This document shows, piece after piece, positions 1 to 5,345 of a stretch of 5,345 nt of DNA (within the stretch, counting starts at the first letter, position 1; each line of letters begins with the position of its first letter). The DNA comes from Actinomycetota bacterium (GTDB lineage: Bacteria; Actinomycetota; Thermoleophilia; Gaiellales; Gaiellaceae). The stretch lies in the NCBI GenBank assembly GCA_003136795.1, contig PLDP01000168.1:1-5345 (forward strand), written 5' to 3'. Below the pieces are notes generated by a model, which was not told the origin of the DNA, searched no databases, and saw nothing but the letters and a program-made list of their open reading frames with translations. The translations under genes were made by a program, and so were the position numbers.

Positions 1-1131
1 GGCGTCACCGGTGGCATCGCGGCCTACAAGGCCTGCGAGCTGACGCGCCTGCTCGTCAAGGCCGGCCACGAGGTGATCCCGCTCGTCACGCCCGGCGCGC
101 AGCGCTTCGTGACCGAGGAGACCTTCCTCGCCCTGGCGCGGCGCCCCAAGAACGAGGACGTCTACCCGCACCTGACTCGCGCAGACCTGCTCGTGGTCGC
201 GCCGTGCACCGCGAACACGCTGGCGAAGCTTGCGCACGGGATCGCCGACAACGTGCTCACCGAGGCGGCGCTCGCCCACCGCGGCCCGGTGCTCGTCGCC
301 CCGGCCATGAACCCGCGCATGTGGGCGCATCCCGCGACACGCGCCAACGTCCAGGCGCTGCGCGAGCGCGGCGTCGAGCTCGTCGGGCCCGATGAGGGTG
401 AGCTGGCGGAGGGCGAGTGGGGCGTCGGCCGGATGGCGGAGCCTGTCGAGATCTTCAACCGGGCGGCGCAGCTGCTCGCGCCGGGGTCGCTCACAGGCCG
501 CCGTGTCCTGATCACCGCCGGCGGCACGCGCGAGCCACTCGACAGCGTGCGTTTCGTCGGCAACCGCTCGTCCGGCCGGATGGGCGTGGCGCTCGCCGAA
601 GAGGCGCGCCGCCGCGGCGCCGAAGTGATCCTGCTCGCCGCCAACCTCTCCGTCGCCGGGCCCTACGGTGTGGAGACGATCCCGACGCCGACCGCGGAGT
701 CGATGCTCGACGCCGCGCTCGCGCTGCCCGACGTCGACATCGCGCTGCTCGCTGCCGCGGTTGCCGACTACCGCCCGGTCGAGGCGCTCACCGGCAAGCG
801 CCCGAAGGACGACCGGGGCTGGGCGGTCGAGCTCGAGCCGACGCCCGACGTCGCGCGGTCGCTCGGTGAGCGAAAGCGCGCGGGCCAGGTGCTCGTCGCG
901 TTCGGCGCAGAGCACGGGGAGGAGGGCCTCGCGCGCAAGCGCACGATGCTCGACACGAAGAACGCGGACCTCGTCGTCTTCAACGACGTCGACCGCCCGG
1001 ACATCGGCTTCGATGTCGGCGAGAACGAGGTGGTGCTCGTCACGCGCGACGGAGAGCGCACGATCCCGAAGGCGTCAAAGGCCGCAATCGCAGCCGCGAT
1101 CCTCGACGAGGTCGAAAGACTGATCGCATAG
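1..1131 (+). CDS. coaBC: CoaBC: phosphopantothenoylcysteine decarboxylase / phosphopantothenate-cysteine ligase (5' partial)
   Basis: This bifunctional cytosolic enzyme of coenzyme A synthesis joins cysteine to 4'-phosphopantothenate (CoaB) and decarboxylates the product to 4'-phosphopantetheine using FMN (CoaC). Frame 1 is open from the first base, so the gene starts outside the window; 376 residues are visible and probably only about 5-12 are missing, because the sequence opens in the flavin-binding motif GVTGGIAAYK. Counting from base 1, the CoaC half has the probable catalytic His57 (YPHLTRAD) and the PAMNPRMW motif at 101-108. The CoaB half starts near 165 (RRVLITAGGTREP) and shows NRSSGRMG at 188-195, AAVADYRP at 252-259, a lysine loop KRPKD at 266-270 and VFNDV at 326-330. 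Oddities: the segment before His57 is about 15 residues shorter than in E. coli, and the usual ACGxxGxGRM loop reads AEGEWGVGRM, so the conserved Cys is Glu137. Identity is certain; full decarboxylase activity is inferred. Confidence 0.96.
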   Translation, partial: GVTGGIAAYKACELTRLLVKAGHEVIPLVTPGAQRFVTEETFLALARRPKNEDVYPHLTRADLLVVAPCTANTLAKLAHGIADNVLTEAALAHRGPVLVAPAMNPRMWAHPATRANVQALRERGVELVGPDEGELAEGEWGVGRMAEPVEIFNRAAQLLAPGSLTGRRVLITAGGTREPLDSVRFVGNRSSGRMGVALAEEARRRGAEVILLAANLSVAGPYGVETIPTPTAESMLDAALALPDVDIALLAAAVADYRPVEALTGKRPKDDRGWAVELEPTPDVARSLGERKRAGQVLVAFGAEHGEEGLARKRTMLDTKNADLVVFNDVDRPDIGFDVGENEVVLVTRDGERTIPKASKAAIAAAILDEVERLIA

Positions 1132-1178
1132 ACGCGTACACCCTCTTCCGCGAAGGCCAGAAGCGGCTCCGCGCGGGC

Positions 1179-1487
1179 ATGGCGGCACAGGCGACGGTGC
1201 CGCTGGAAAAGGCGCGGAAGCTCGAGCCGGGCAAGGCGTCGATTCGAGAGACGCTCGGGATCGCCTACTTCCGCCTCGCGCGCTGGCAGGACGCCGAACG
1301 GGAGTTCCGCACGATCGTCGAGGAGCTGTCGCCGACCGACCACTACGCGCACTACGCGCTCGGCCGGGCGCTCGAGCAGCAGGGTAGAACCGCCGAGGCG
1401 AACGGGCACTACAAGCTCGCGAGCTCGATGGAGCCGGAGTCCGAGCTGTACTCGGCCCGCATCATCGGCCTCGACGAGACAGGCTAA
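1179..1487 (+). CDS. Small TPR-repeat protein
   Basis: A 102-residue protein if started at the first conventional codon (ATG 1179). It holds two clear tetratricopeptide repeats, at about residues 20-53 ([20 protein letters not shown]...) and 54-87 ([20 protein letters not shown]...), followed by a short tail. Residues 1-19 look like the second half of another TPR helix pair, and the open frame upstream (about 1131-1178) reads DAYTLFREGQKRLRAG, a good first TPR helix. The real protein may therefore begin near the coaBC stop, but no ATG, GTG or TTG lies there in frame. No good Shine-Dalgarno precedes ATG 1179. There is no signal peptide or membrane segment, so it is probably a cytosolic protein-protein interaction scaffold; its partner is unknown. 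It lies directly behind coaBC on the same strand and is probably co-transcribed. The family call is firm, the function unknown. Confidence 0.85.
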   Translation: MAAQATVPLEKARKLEPGKASIRETLGIAYFRLARWQDAEREFRTIVEELSPTDHYAHYALGRALEQQGRTAEANGHYKLASSMEPESELYSARIIGLDETG

Positions 1488-1492
1488 CTCTC

Positions 1493-3199
1493 CTAGCTCA
1501 AACGGTCGCCGGTGACGCGCCGGATCTCGTCCAGCGACGAGGCGCCGGTGGCGCAGAGCCGGACGCCGTCGCTGCGCAGCGTCGTCATGCCTTCTTCGAC
1601 CGCGGCAGCGAAGATCTCCTCGGTGGAGGCTTCGACGAGGCGCCGGATGCGCCCGCGGATCGGCATCACCTCGTAGAGCGCGACGCGCCCGCGGTACCCG
1701 GTGCCGCCGCAGCGCGTGCAGCTGCCGGCCTGGTAGAGAACGACGTCGGGAGCGAGCCCGAGCGACTCGCGCTCCTCGGCGGGCGGCTCGTATGGCTGGC
1801 GGCAGTTCTCGCAGAGGCGGCGGGCCAGCCGCTGCGCGACGATGCAGTTGATCGCGGTCGCGAGGAGCGACGGCTCGACGCCCAATTCCTTGAGCCGCGC
1901 AATCGACGCTGCGGCGTTGTGCGTGTGGAGCGAGGTCAGCATGAGGTGGCCCGTCATGGCCGCCTGGATGGCGATACGGGCCGTCTCCTCGTCGCGCACC
2001 TCGCCGACGAGGACGACGTCGGGATCCGAGCGCAGGAGTGTGCGCAGCCCGCGGGCGAAGGTGAGGCCCGCGCGCACCATGACCTCGACCTGGTTGACGC
2101 CGGGGATCTGCCACTCGACCGGATCCTCGATCGTCGTGAGCACGCGCCCTTCGTCGTTCAGCAGGTCGAGCGCCGCGTACAGCGTCGTCGTCTTGCCGGA
2201 TCCGGTCGGGCCGACCACGAGGACGGCCCCGTACGGCTGGTTGATCGCGCGCATGAAGGTCTCGGACGCCTCGGGCGACATGCCGAGCGAGTCGAGCCCG
2301 ATCCGTCCCCCGGCGCGGTGCAGGATGCGCAGCACGACTCCTTCGCCGTAGGTCGTCGGCAGGACGGCGATGCGGAGGTCCATCGGCTGGCTGCCGTAGC
2401 TGATCGTGATGCGACCGTCCTGAGGCGCACGCCGCTCGGCGATGTCGAGGCCGCCCATGATCTTCAGGCGAGCCGTCACAGCAGCCTGCACGTGCTTCGG
2501 CATGTCGGCGATCCGCCGCGTGACGCCGTCGACGCGCGCCCGCACGACCAGCACACGCTCCTGCGGCTCGAAGTGAATGTCGGAGGCACCCAGCTCGATC
2601 GCCTGCGAGATCACCTGGTTGACGAGCCGGATCGCCGGCGCGTCGGAGGTGGCGCCGTCGCGAACGTCGGCGATCAGCAGGTCGTCCATGTCGACCGGCG
2701 CGTCGGCCTCGACGATCTCCATCTGCATCCGGTAGACACGCCCGAGCGCTTCCTCGAGATCGCCGCGTGCCACGACGGCGGGCACCACGTCGACACCGAG
2801 TGCGAGCCGCAGGTCGTCTCCGGTAACGACGTCGGTCGGGTCGGCCACCGCCACGAGGACGGTGTCCTCGCCGACGAAGAGCACAGGCAGCGCGCCGTAG
2901 CGGCGCGCGAACTTCTCGGGCAGGAGCGCGACCGCCGCCGGATCGATCTCCACGTCCGCGAGGTCGAGGAACGTCAGCCCAGCCTGATCGGCGAGCGCTC
3001 GCGCAATGCTCTGCTCCGTCGCCCAGCCGCGCTCGACGACGATCTCGCCGAGCCGGCGGCCGCTCGCCAGCTGGTCGGCGAGCGCCAGTTCGAGCTGCTC
3101 GGCGGTGAGCGCCTCGGCAGAGAGGAGCAGCGCACCGATCTCGCGACCGGTGCGGTCCAGGGACATGGGCAGGGGGTGCGGGAGCCGCCGCAGTTCCAT
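1493..3199 (-). CDS. GspE/PilB-family type II secretion / type IV pilus assembly ATPase
   Basis: This 568-residue hexameric motor ATPase would power pilus extension or pseudopilus assembly from the cytoplasmic face of the inner membrane. The N-terminal MshEN (GSPII_E_N) domain spans about 19-160 and contains two 24-residue motifs, at 20-43 and 49-72. The ATPase core shows ASDIHFEP (205-212), Walker A GPTGSGKT (330-337), the Asp box IEDPVE (357-362), the Walker B region [13 protein letters not shown] (391-403) and a His box TGH (416-418) with SLHTHN (423-428). A zinc tetracysteine (C463, C466, C494, C497) is typical of assembly ATPases and absent from PilT retraction motors. Length is normal for PilB/GspE. 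Start: ATG at 3199 has no clear Shine-Dalgarno; Met12 (codon at 3166-3164) is an alternative that keeps all domains. No pilin, pilC, pilM or pilT gene adjoins it, and its 3' end meets the TPR gene head-on, so it is probably monocistronic. Pilus versus secretion role cannot be decided here. Confidence 0.95.
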   Translation of the reverse strand: MELRRLPHPLPMSLDRTGREIGALLLSAEALTAEQLELALADQLASGRRLGEIVVERGWATEQSIARALADQAGLTFLDLADVEIDPAAVALLPEKFARRYGALPVLFVGEDTVLVAVADPTDVVTGDDLRLALGVDVVPAVVARGDLEEALGRVYRMQMEIVEADAPVDMDDLLIADVRDGATSDAPAIRLVNQVISQAIELGASDIHFEPQERVLVVRARVDGVTRRIADMPKHVQAAVTARLKIMGGLDIAERRAPQDGRITISYGSQPMDLRIAVLPTTYGEGVVLRILHRAGGRIGLDSLGMSPEASETFMRAINQPYGAVLVVGPTGSGKTTTLYAALDLLNDEGRVLTTIEDPVEWQIPGVNQVEVMVRAGLTFARGLRTLLRSDPDVVLVGEVRDEETARIAIQAAMTGHLMLTSLHTHNAAASIARLKELGVEPSLLATAINCIVAQRLARRLCENCRQPYEPPAEERESLGLAPDVVLYQAGSCTRCGGTGYRGRVALYEVMPIRGRIRRLVEASTEEIFAAAVEEGMTTLRSDGVRLCATGASSLDEIRRVTGDRLS

Positions 3200-3232
3200 A
3201 CCGCGCGGGTATCGGCAATAGTTGCAATCGGC
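3200..3232. promoter_or_regulatory. 33-base divergent intergenic region between the secretion ATPase gene and dtd
   Basis: This gap must carry translation signals, and perhaps promoters, for both divergent genes unless promoters lie inside the opposite coding regions. I see no Shine-Dalgarno on either side and no convincing -10 hexamer. It contains a direct repeat ATCGGCA at 3211-3217 and 3227-3233 (16-base spacing; the second copy runs into the dtd ATG), GCAAT twice (3215-3219 and 3224-3228) and the palindrome TTGCAA (3222-3227). The short leaders suggest leaderless mRNAs, which are common in actinobacteria, but this is inference. Confidence 0.4.
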
Positions 3233-3652
3233 ATGAGAGCGGTTCTCCAGCGGGTCTCCCGGGCCTCCGCGGCCCCGGGAGGCGCGATCGGCGCCGGCCT
3301 CCTCGTCCTGCTCGGCGTCGCGGAGGCTGACGACGCTGCGGCGGCGCTGCGCCTGGCCGAGCAGGTGGCGAAACTACGTGTCTTCGAGAACGACGAGGGG
3401 AAGTTCGACCAATCGCTCCTCGACACGGGCGGCGCCGCGCTCGTCGTCAGCCAGTTCACGCTGATCGCCGACACCGCCAAGGGGAACCGGCCGAGCTTCT
3501 CCGGCGCCGCGCGGCCCGAGGCGGCCGAGCCGCTCTACGAGACCTTCTGCGCGGCGCTGCGCGAGCTCGGTGTGCCCGTCGAAACGGGCGTTTTCGGCGC
3601 CAGGATGGCGGTCGAGCTCGTCAACAACGGCCCCGTCACGATCGTGCTCTAG
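3233..3652 (+). CDS. dtd: D-aminoacyl-tRNA deacylase (DTD)
   Basis: This 139-residue cytosolic enzyme hydrolyses D-aminoacyl-tRNAs (and mischarged glycyl-tRNA in some species), keeping D-amino acids out of proteins. The start is fixed by the family N-terminus [12 protein letters not shown]. Active-site motifs are present: SQFTL at 73-77 and the Gly-cisPro motif NGPVT at 132-136, with KGNRPSF at 83-89 (usually KGRRPSF). The family is normally about 145 residues; the shortfall lies mainly in the N-terminal beta-hairpin, where about 4-5 residues of the usual VTVDGxxVGxIG segment are missing. No Shine-Dalgarno precedes the ATG, so leaderless translation is possible. It diverges from the secretion ATPase gene, has no functional link to it, and is followed by a structured non-coding gap. 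In actinobacteria dtd often stands alone. Identity is secure. Confidence 0.95.
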   Translation: MRAVLQRVSRASAAPGGAIGAGLLVLLGVAEADDAAAALRLAEQVAKLRVFENDEGKFDQSLLDTGGAALVVSQFTLIADTAKGNRPSFSGAARPEAAEPLYETFCAALRELGVPVETGVFGARMAVELVNNGPVTIVL

Positions 3653-3658
3653 GGCGTA

Positions 3659-3672
3659 GGCTCGACGGAGCC
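3659..3672 (+). other. Small stem-loop just after dtd
   Basis: GGCTC (3659-3663) pairs with GAGCC (3668-3672) around a GACG tetraloop, seven bases after the dtd stop. An alternative pairing uses AGGGC (3651-3655) with GCCCT (3670-3674). There is no T-tract, so it is not a classical terminator; it could protect or define the dtd mRNA 3' end, or be chance pairing in GC-rich DNA. Confidence 0.3.
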
Positions 3673-3688
3673 CTCAAGGAGCGCAGGG

Positions 3689-3703
3689 GCCGGCTTTGCC
3701 GGC
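3689..3703 (+). other. GC-rich stem-loop GCCGGC-TTT-GCCGGC
   Basis: A perfect 6-bp all-GC stem with a TTT loop lies 36 bases after the dtd stop. It overlaps the palindrome CCGGCGCCGG (3699-3708), which could pair competitively. No T-run follows on either strand. It may act as a T-less termination or processing hairpin for dtd, placed upstream of the presumed rimP promoter, but the sequence alone does not show this. Confidence 0.35.
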
Positions 3704-3731
3704 GCCGGAGCGGGGATTGGCAAGCCGTTTC

Positions 3732-3740
3732 TGCTACCTT
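3732..3740 (+). promoter_or_regulatory. Candidate extended -10 promoter for rimP-nusA
   Basis: TGCTACCTT fits an extended -10 (TGn followed by TAnnnT), with transcription expected to start around 3746-3748. A TTGGCA at 3717-3722 resembles a -35 box but stands only 12 bases from the hexamer, too close for a normal sigma-70-type pair, so the extended -10 would have to carry recognition. It is the best promoter-like sequence I see between dtd and rimP. If correct, the rimP leader is about 98 nt and includes the terminator hairpin at 3768-3790. Confidence 0.4.
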
Positions 3741-3767
3741 CCAAGCGACATTTCGAGCATGTTCGAG

Positions 3768-3790
3768 ATGGGCGCGCGGCGCCCATTTTT
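3768..3790 (+). terminator. Intrinsic terminator / possible attenuator upstream of rimP-nusA
   Basis: ATGGGCGC (3768-3775) pairs perfectly with GCGCCCAT (3779-3786) around a GCG triloop, and a run of T occupies 3786-3790. This is a full Rho-independent terminator signature. It sits after the candidate promoter (3732-3740) and before the rimP ribosome binding site (3833-3840). It could end read-through from dtd, 115 bases upstream, or attenuate the rimP-nusA operon. The 3' arm CCCAT (3782-3786) can also pair with a second ATGGG at 3794-3798, giving a competing 5-bp hairpin with a TTTTCAT loop. The hairpin is visible in the sequence; the regulatory reading is inference. Confidence 0.75.
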
Positions 3791-3832
3791 CATATGGGGG
3801 CTGGTCGATCGGTGGCCTCGGCAACACATACC

Positions 3833-3840
3833 AAGGAGAG
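3833..3840 (+). promoter_or_regulatory. Strong Shine-Dalgarno sequence selecting a CTG start for rimP
   Basis: AAGGAGAG contains the core AGGAG and ends five bases before the in-frame CTG at 3845-3847, the ideal distance for initiation. The earlier in-frame ATG (3794) and GTG (3812) lie upstream of this site and lack an equivalent, so this sequence decides the start of rimP. Confidence 0.7.
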
Positions 3841-3844
3841 ACAA

Positions 3845-4249
3845 CTGCAGCGAGACGTCGCACGGACGGTCGAATCGACTCTGCCCGGCGTGGAGGTGCT
3901 CGCACTCGAGCTCACGGGCAAGGAGCGGTTCTGCGTCTACGTCGACCACCCGCAGGGCGTCGATCACGCGCTCTGCGTGCGTGTCACGGACGTCCTGAAG
4001 CCGTATCTCGCCGAGTATTCGGTCGAGGTCTCTTCACCGGGCTTCGAACGCCCGCTGCGCACCAAGGCGCATTTCGAGCACGCCATCGGTAGGAGCGTCC
4101 GCGTCAAGACCGAGACCGGCCGCCTCCGCGGCGCGGTTCTTTCGGCCGGTGAACGGTCCGTTCAGATCCAGAATGGGGCCGATCCGGCAGACATACCGTA
4201 CGACTCGATCGTGCGGGCCAATCTGATCGACGAAGGGAAGCCGGCATGA
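3845..4249 (+). CDS. rimP: Ribosome maturation factor RimP
   Basis: RimP binds free 30S precursors and is needed for late 30S subunit maturation. From the CTG start it has 134 residues (E. coli about 150). The N-terminal alpha/beta domain (about 1-72) starts QRDVARTVESTLPGVEVLALEL and ends in the family signature VEVSSPGFERPL (60-71); the C-terminal SH3-like domain (about 73-134) ends DIPYDSIVRANLI. The start was chosen because AAGGAGAG precedes CTG 3845 ideally and the family begins at this point. In-frame ATG 3794 would add 17 residues (MGAGRSVASATHTKERQ) with no family resemblance and would begin inside the leader hairpin region; GTG 3812 is a second alternative. The stop overlaps the nusA start (ATGA), so the two are translationally coupled, matching the widespread rimP-nusA order. 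Identity is secure; the exact start is less so. Confidence 0.93.
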   Translation: MQRDVARTVESTLPGVEVLALELTGKERFCVYVDHPQGVDHALCVRVTDVLKPYLAEYSVEVSSPGFERPLRTKAHFEHAIGRSVRVKTETGRLRGAVLSAGERSVQIQNGADPADIPYDSIVRANLIDEGKPA

Positions 4250-5345
4250 GCCAGGAGATCGTTGACGCCGTTCGCGAGATCGAGCGCGAGAAGGGAATCG
4301 AAAGCGGCACGCTGGTCGCCGCCCTCGAGGACGCGCTGCTTGCGGCGTACAAGAAAACGCCGGGTGCCTCCCGGCACGCGACCGTGGAGCTCGACGACAA
4401 GGGCGATTTCCGCGTCTTCGCGATCGAGCTTCCCGAGGACCTGGAGGTGCGCCTGCTCGAAGAGGCGCGCGAGCACGCGATCGACGATCTCGAGCGCATC
4501 GAGGAGGAGACCGGCGAGAAGAACCACACGCTGCTCACCGACGACGACCTCGAGATCGACTGGTCGCAGGTGCCCGAGGATCTGATCCAGCGCGAGGACG
4601 TGACGCCGGAGAACTTCGGCCGCATCGCCGCGCAGACGGCGAAGCAGGTGATCCTGCAGCGCATCCGCGAGGCGGAGCGCGAGATGATGTACGACGAGTA
4701 CATCGACCGCGTCGGCGAGGTCGTCACCGGCATCGTCCAGCAGACCGGCGACCGCCGGAACATCCTGGTCGACCTCGGCAAGGTCGAGGCGCTTTTGCCC
4801 GGCCCCGAGCAGGTCGACGGCGAGCGCTACGAGCAGGGCTCGCGCATCAAGGCCGTGATTCGCGAGGTGCGCACCGGCACGAAGGGCCCGCAGGTGATCC
4901 TCTCGCGCCGCGACCCGGAGCTGATCAAGACGCTGTTCGAGCTCGAGGTGCCCGAGATCGCCGACGGTCTCGTCGAGATCCGCGGCGTCGCCCGCGAGCC
5001 GGGCTACCGCTCGAAGATCGCCGTCGAGTCGCACGCACAGGGTGTCGACCCGGTCGGCGCGTGTGTCGGCCCGCGCGGATCGCGCGTGCGCATGGTCGTC
5101 TCGGAGCTCCGCGGCGAGAAGATCGACATCATCCCGTGGAACAACGAGCCTGCACGCTTCGTCGCAAAGGCGCTCTCGCCAGCCCGCGTTCGCGAGGTCT
5201 ACCTCGACGACGAGGGCAGAGAGGCCACGGTTGTCGTGCCGGACGACCAGCTCGCGCTCGCGATCGGCAAGGAGGGCATGAACGCCCGCCTCGCCGCGCG
5301 CCTCACCGGCTGGAAGATCGACATCACCTCGGACTCCGAGTTCGC
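4246..5345 (+). CDS. nusA: Transcription termination/antitermination factor NusA (3' partial)
   Basis: NusA binds RNA polymerase and nascent RNA, promotes pausing and intrinsic termination, and takes part in antitermination of rRNA operons. The ATG at 4246 overlaps the rimP stop and is preceded by AAGGGA (4233-4238) at good spacing. The 366 residues visible contain the polymerase-binding N-terminal domain (about 1-150, with [13 protein letters not shown] at 124-136), an S1 domain (about 155-221, starting [12 protein letters not shown]), KH1 with GACVGPRG (271-278) and KH2 with [13 protein letters not shown] (339-351). The frame runs off the right edge, so only the C-terminal end is missing; many actinobacterial NusA proteins are only about 330-380 residues, so little may be lost. 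An unusual feature is an acidic, helix-like stretch at about 62-120 in the N-terminal domain, longer than the corresponding linker in NusA proteins I recall from other groups. Identity is secure. Confidence 0.97.
   Translation, partial: MSQEIVDAVREIEREKGIESGTLVAALEDALLAAYKKTPGASRHATVELDDKGDFRVFAIELPEDLEVRLLEEAREHAIDDLERIEEETGEKNHTLLTDDDLEIDWSQVPEDLIQREDVTPENFGRIAAQTAKQVILQRIREAEREMMYDEYIDRVGEVVTGIVQQTGDRRNILVDLGKVEALLPGPEQVDGERYEQGSRIKAVIREVRTGTKGPQVILSRRDPELIKTLFELEVPEIADGLVEIRGVAREPGYRSKIAVESHAQGVDPVGACVGPRGSRVRMVVSELRGEKIDIIPWNNEPARFVAKALSPARVREVYLDDEGREATVVVPDDQLALAIGKEGMNARLAARLTGWKIDITSDSEF

Noticed and set aside
1488..1492. Bidirectional terminator between the convergent TPR and ATPase genes
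   Set aside because: Only five bases separate the stops, and I find no stem with a T-run on either strand around 1460-1530.
768..3227. 819-residue open frame on the minus strand
   Set aside because: It is out of frame with the real ATPase gene and runs antisense to coaBC and the TPR gene. The translation is Arg/Ala-rich low-complexity with no motifs, as expected of a GC-rich shadow frame.
1919..3232. Upstream extension of the dtd frame to 1919
   Set aside because: The extension is antisense to the ATPase gene and has no family resemblance; DTD clearly starts at [10 protein letters not shown] (3233).
3717..3740. TTGGCA and TACCTT as a standard -35/-10 pair
   Set aside because: The spacer is only 12 bases, far below the usual 16-18; only the extended -10 reading is kept, at modest confidence.
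3753..3766. TCGAGCATGTTCGA as a LexA/SOS box in the rimP leader
   Set aside because: Actinobacterial SOS boxes have TCGAAC and GTTCGA half-sites separated by four bases. Here the spacing is two and one half-site is imperfect, and rimP-nusA is not a DNA damage operon.
3653..3793. Small protein gene or tRNA in the dtd-rimP gap
   Set aside because: The short frames on both strands have no good ribosome binding site or coding bias, and no cloverleaf is visible; the stretch is better explained as hairpins plus promoter.
4162..5034. 290-residue minus-strand open frame opposite nusA
   Set aside because: It lies wholly antisense to well-conserved NusA domains and is Leu/Ala/Asp-rich without any domain; a shadow frame.

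Overview
This window looks like an ordinary stretch of chromosome from a high-GC actinobacterium. The strong G/C bias at third codon positions, the RimP and NusA sequence styles and a type IV pilus-type ATPase make a Thermoleophilia-like lineage plausible, but that placement rests on recalled family sequence and not on a search. I see no phage, insertion sequence, CRISPR array, tRNA or rRNA.

Layout: (1) 1-1131 (+) is coaBC, the bifunctional coenzyme A biosynthesis flavoprotein, missing only its first few residues at the left edge. (2) A small TPR protein (+) follows directly; its repeat fold begins at or within the end of coaBC, although the first conventional start codon is at 1179. (3) On the opposite strand, converging with only 5 bases between stop codons, is a full-length GspE/PilB-type secretion or pilus-assembly ATPase (3199-1493). 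(4) Diverging from it across 33 bases is dtd, D-aminoacyl-tRNA deacylase (3233-3652, +). (5) The 192-base gap from 3653 to 3844 holds two small GC-rich stem-loops, a candidate extended -10 promoter, a textbook intrinsic terminator hairpin and a strong Shine-Dalgarno sequence. (6) rimP (30S maturation factor, probably CTG start at 3845) and nusA (4246 to the right edge, incomplete) are coupled by an ATGA overlap and form the start of the classic rimP-nusA operon.

Functionally, the window combines CoA synthesis, tRNA proofreading, ribosome maturation and transcription termination/antitermination. The isolated pilus/secretion ATPase is the only non-housekeeping gene with a recognisable role. The observations most worth checking are the terminator placed between the likely promoter and rimP-nusA (possible attenuation of an operon that encodes a termination factor), the non-canonical starts of rimP and the TPR gene, the Cys-to-Glu change in the CoaC substrate loop, and the asymmetric MshEN motifs of the ATPase. 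I did not find a convincing previously undescribed multi-gene system here.
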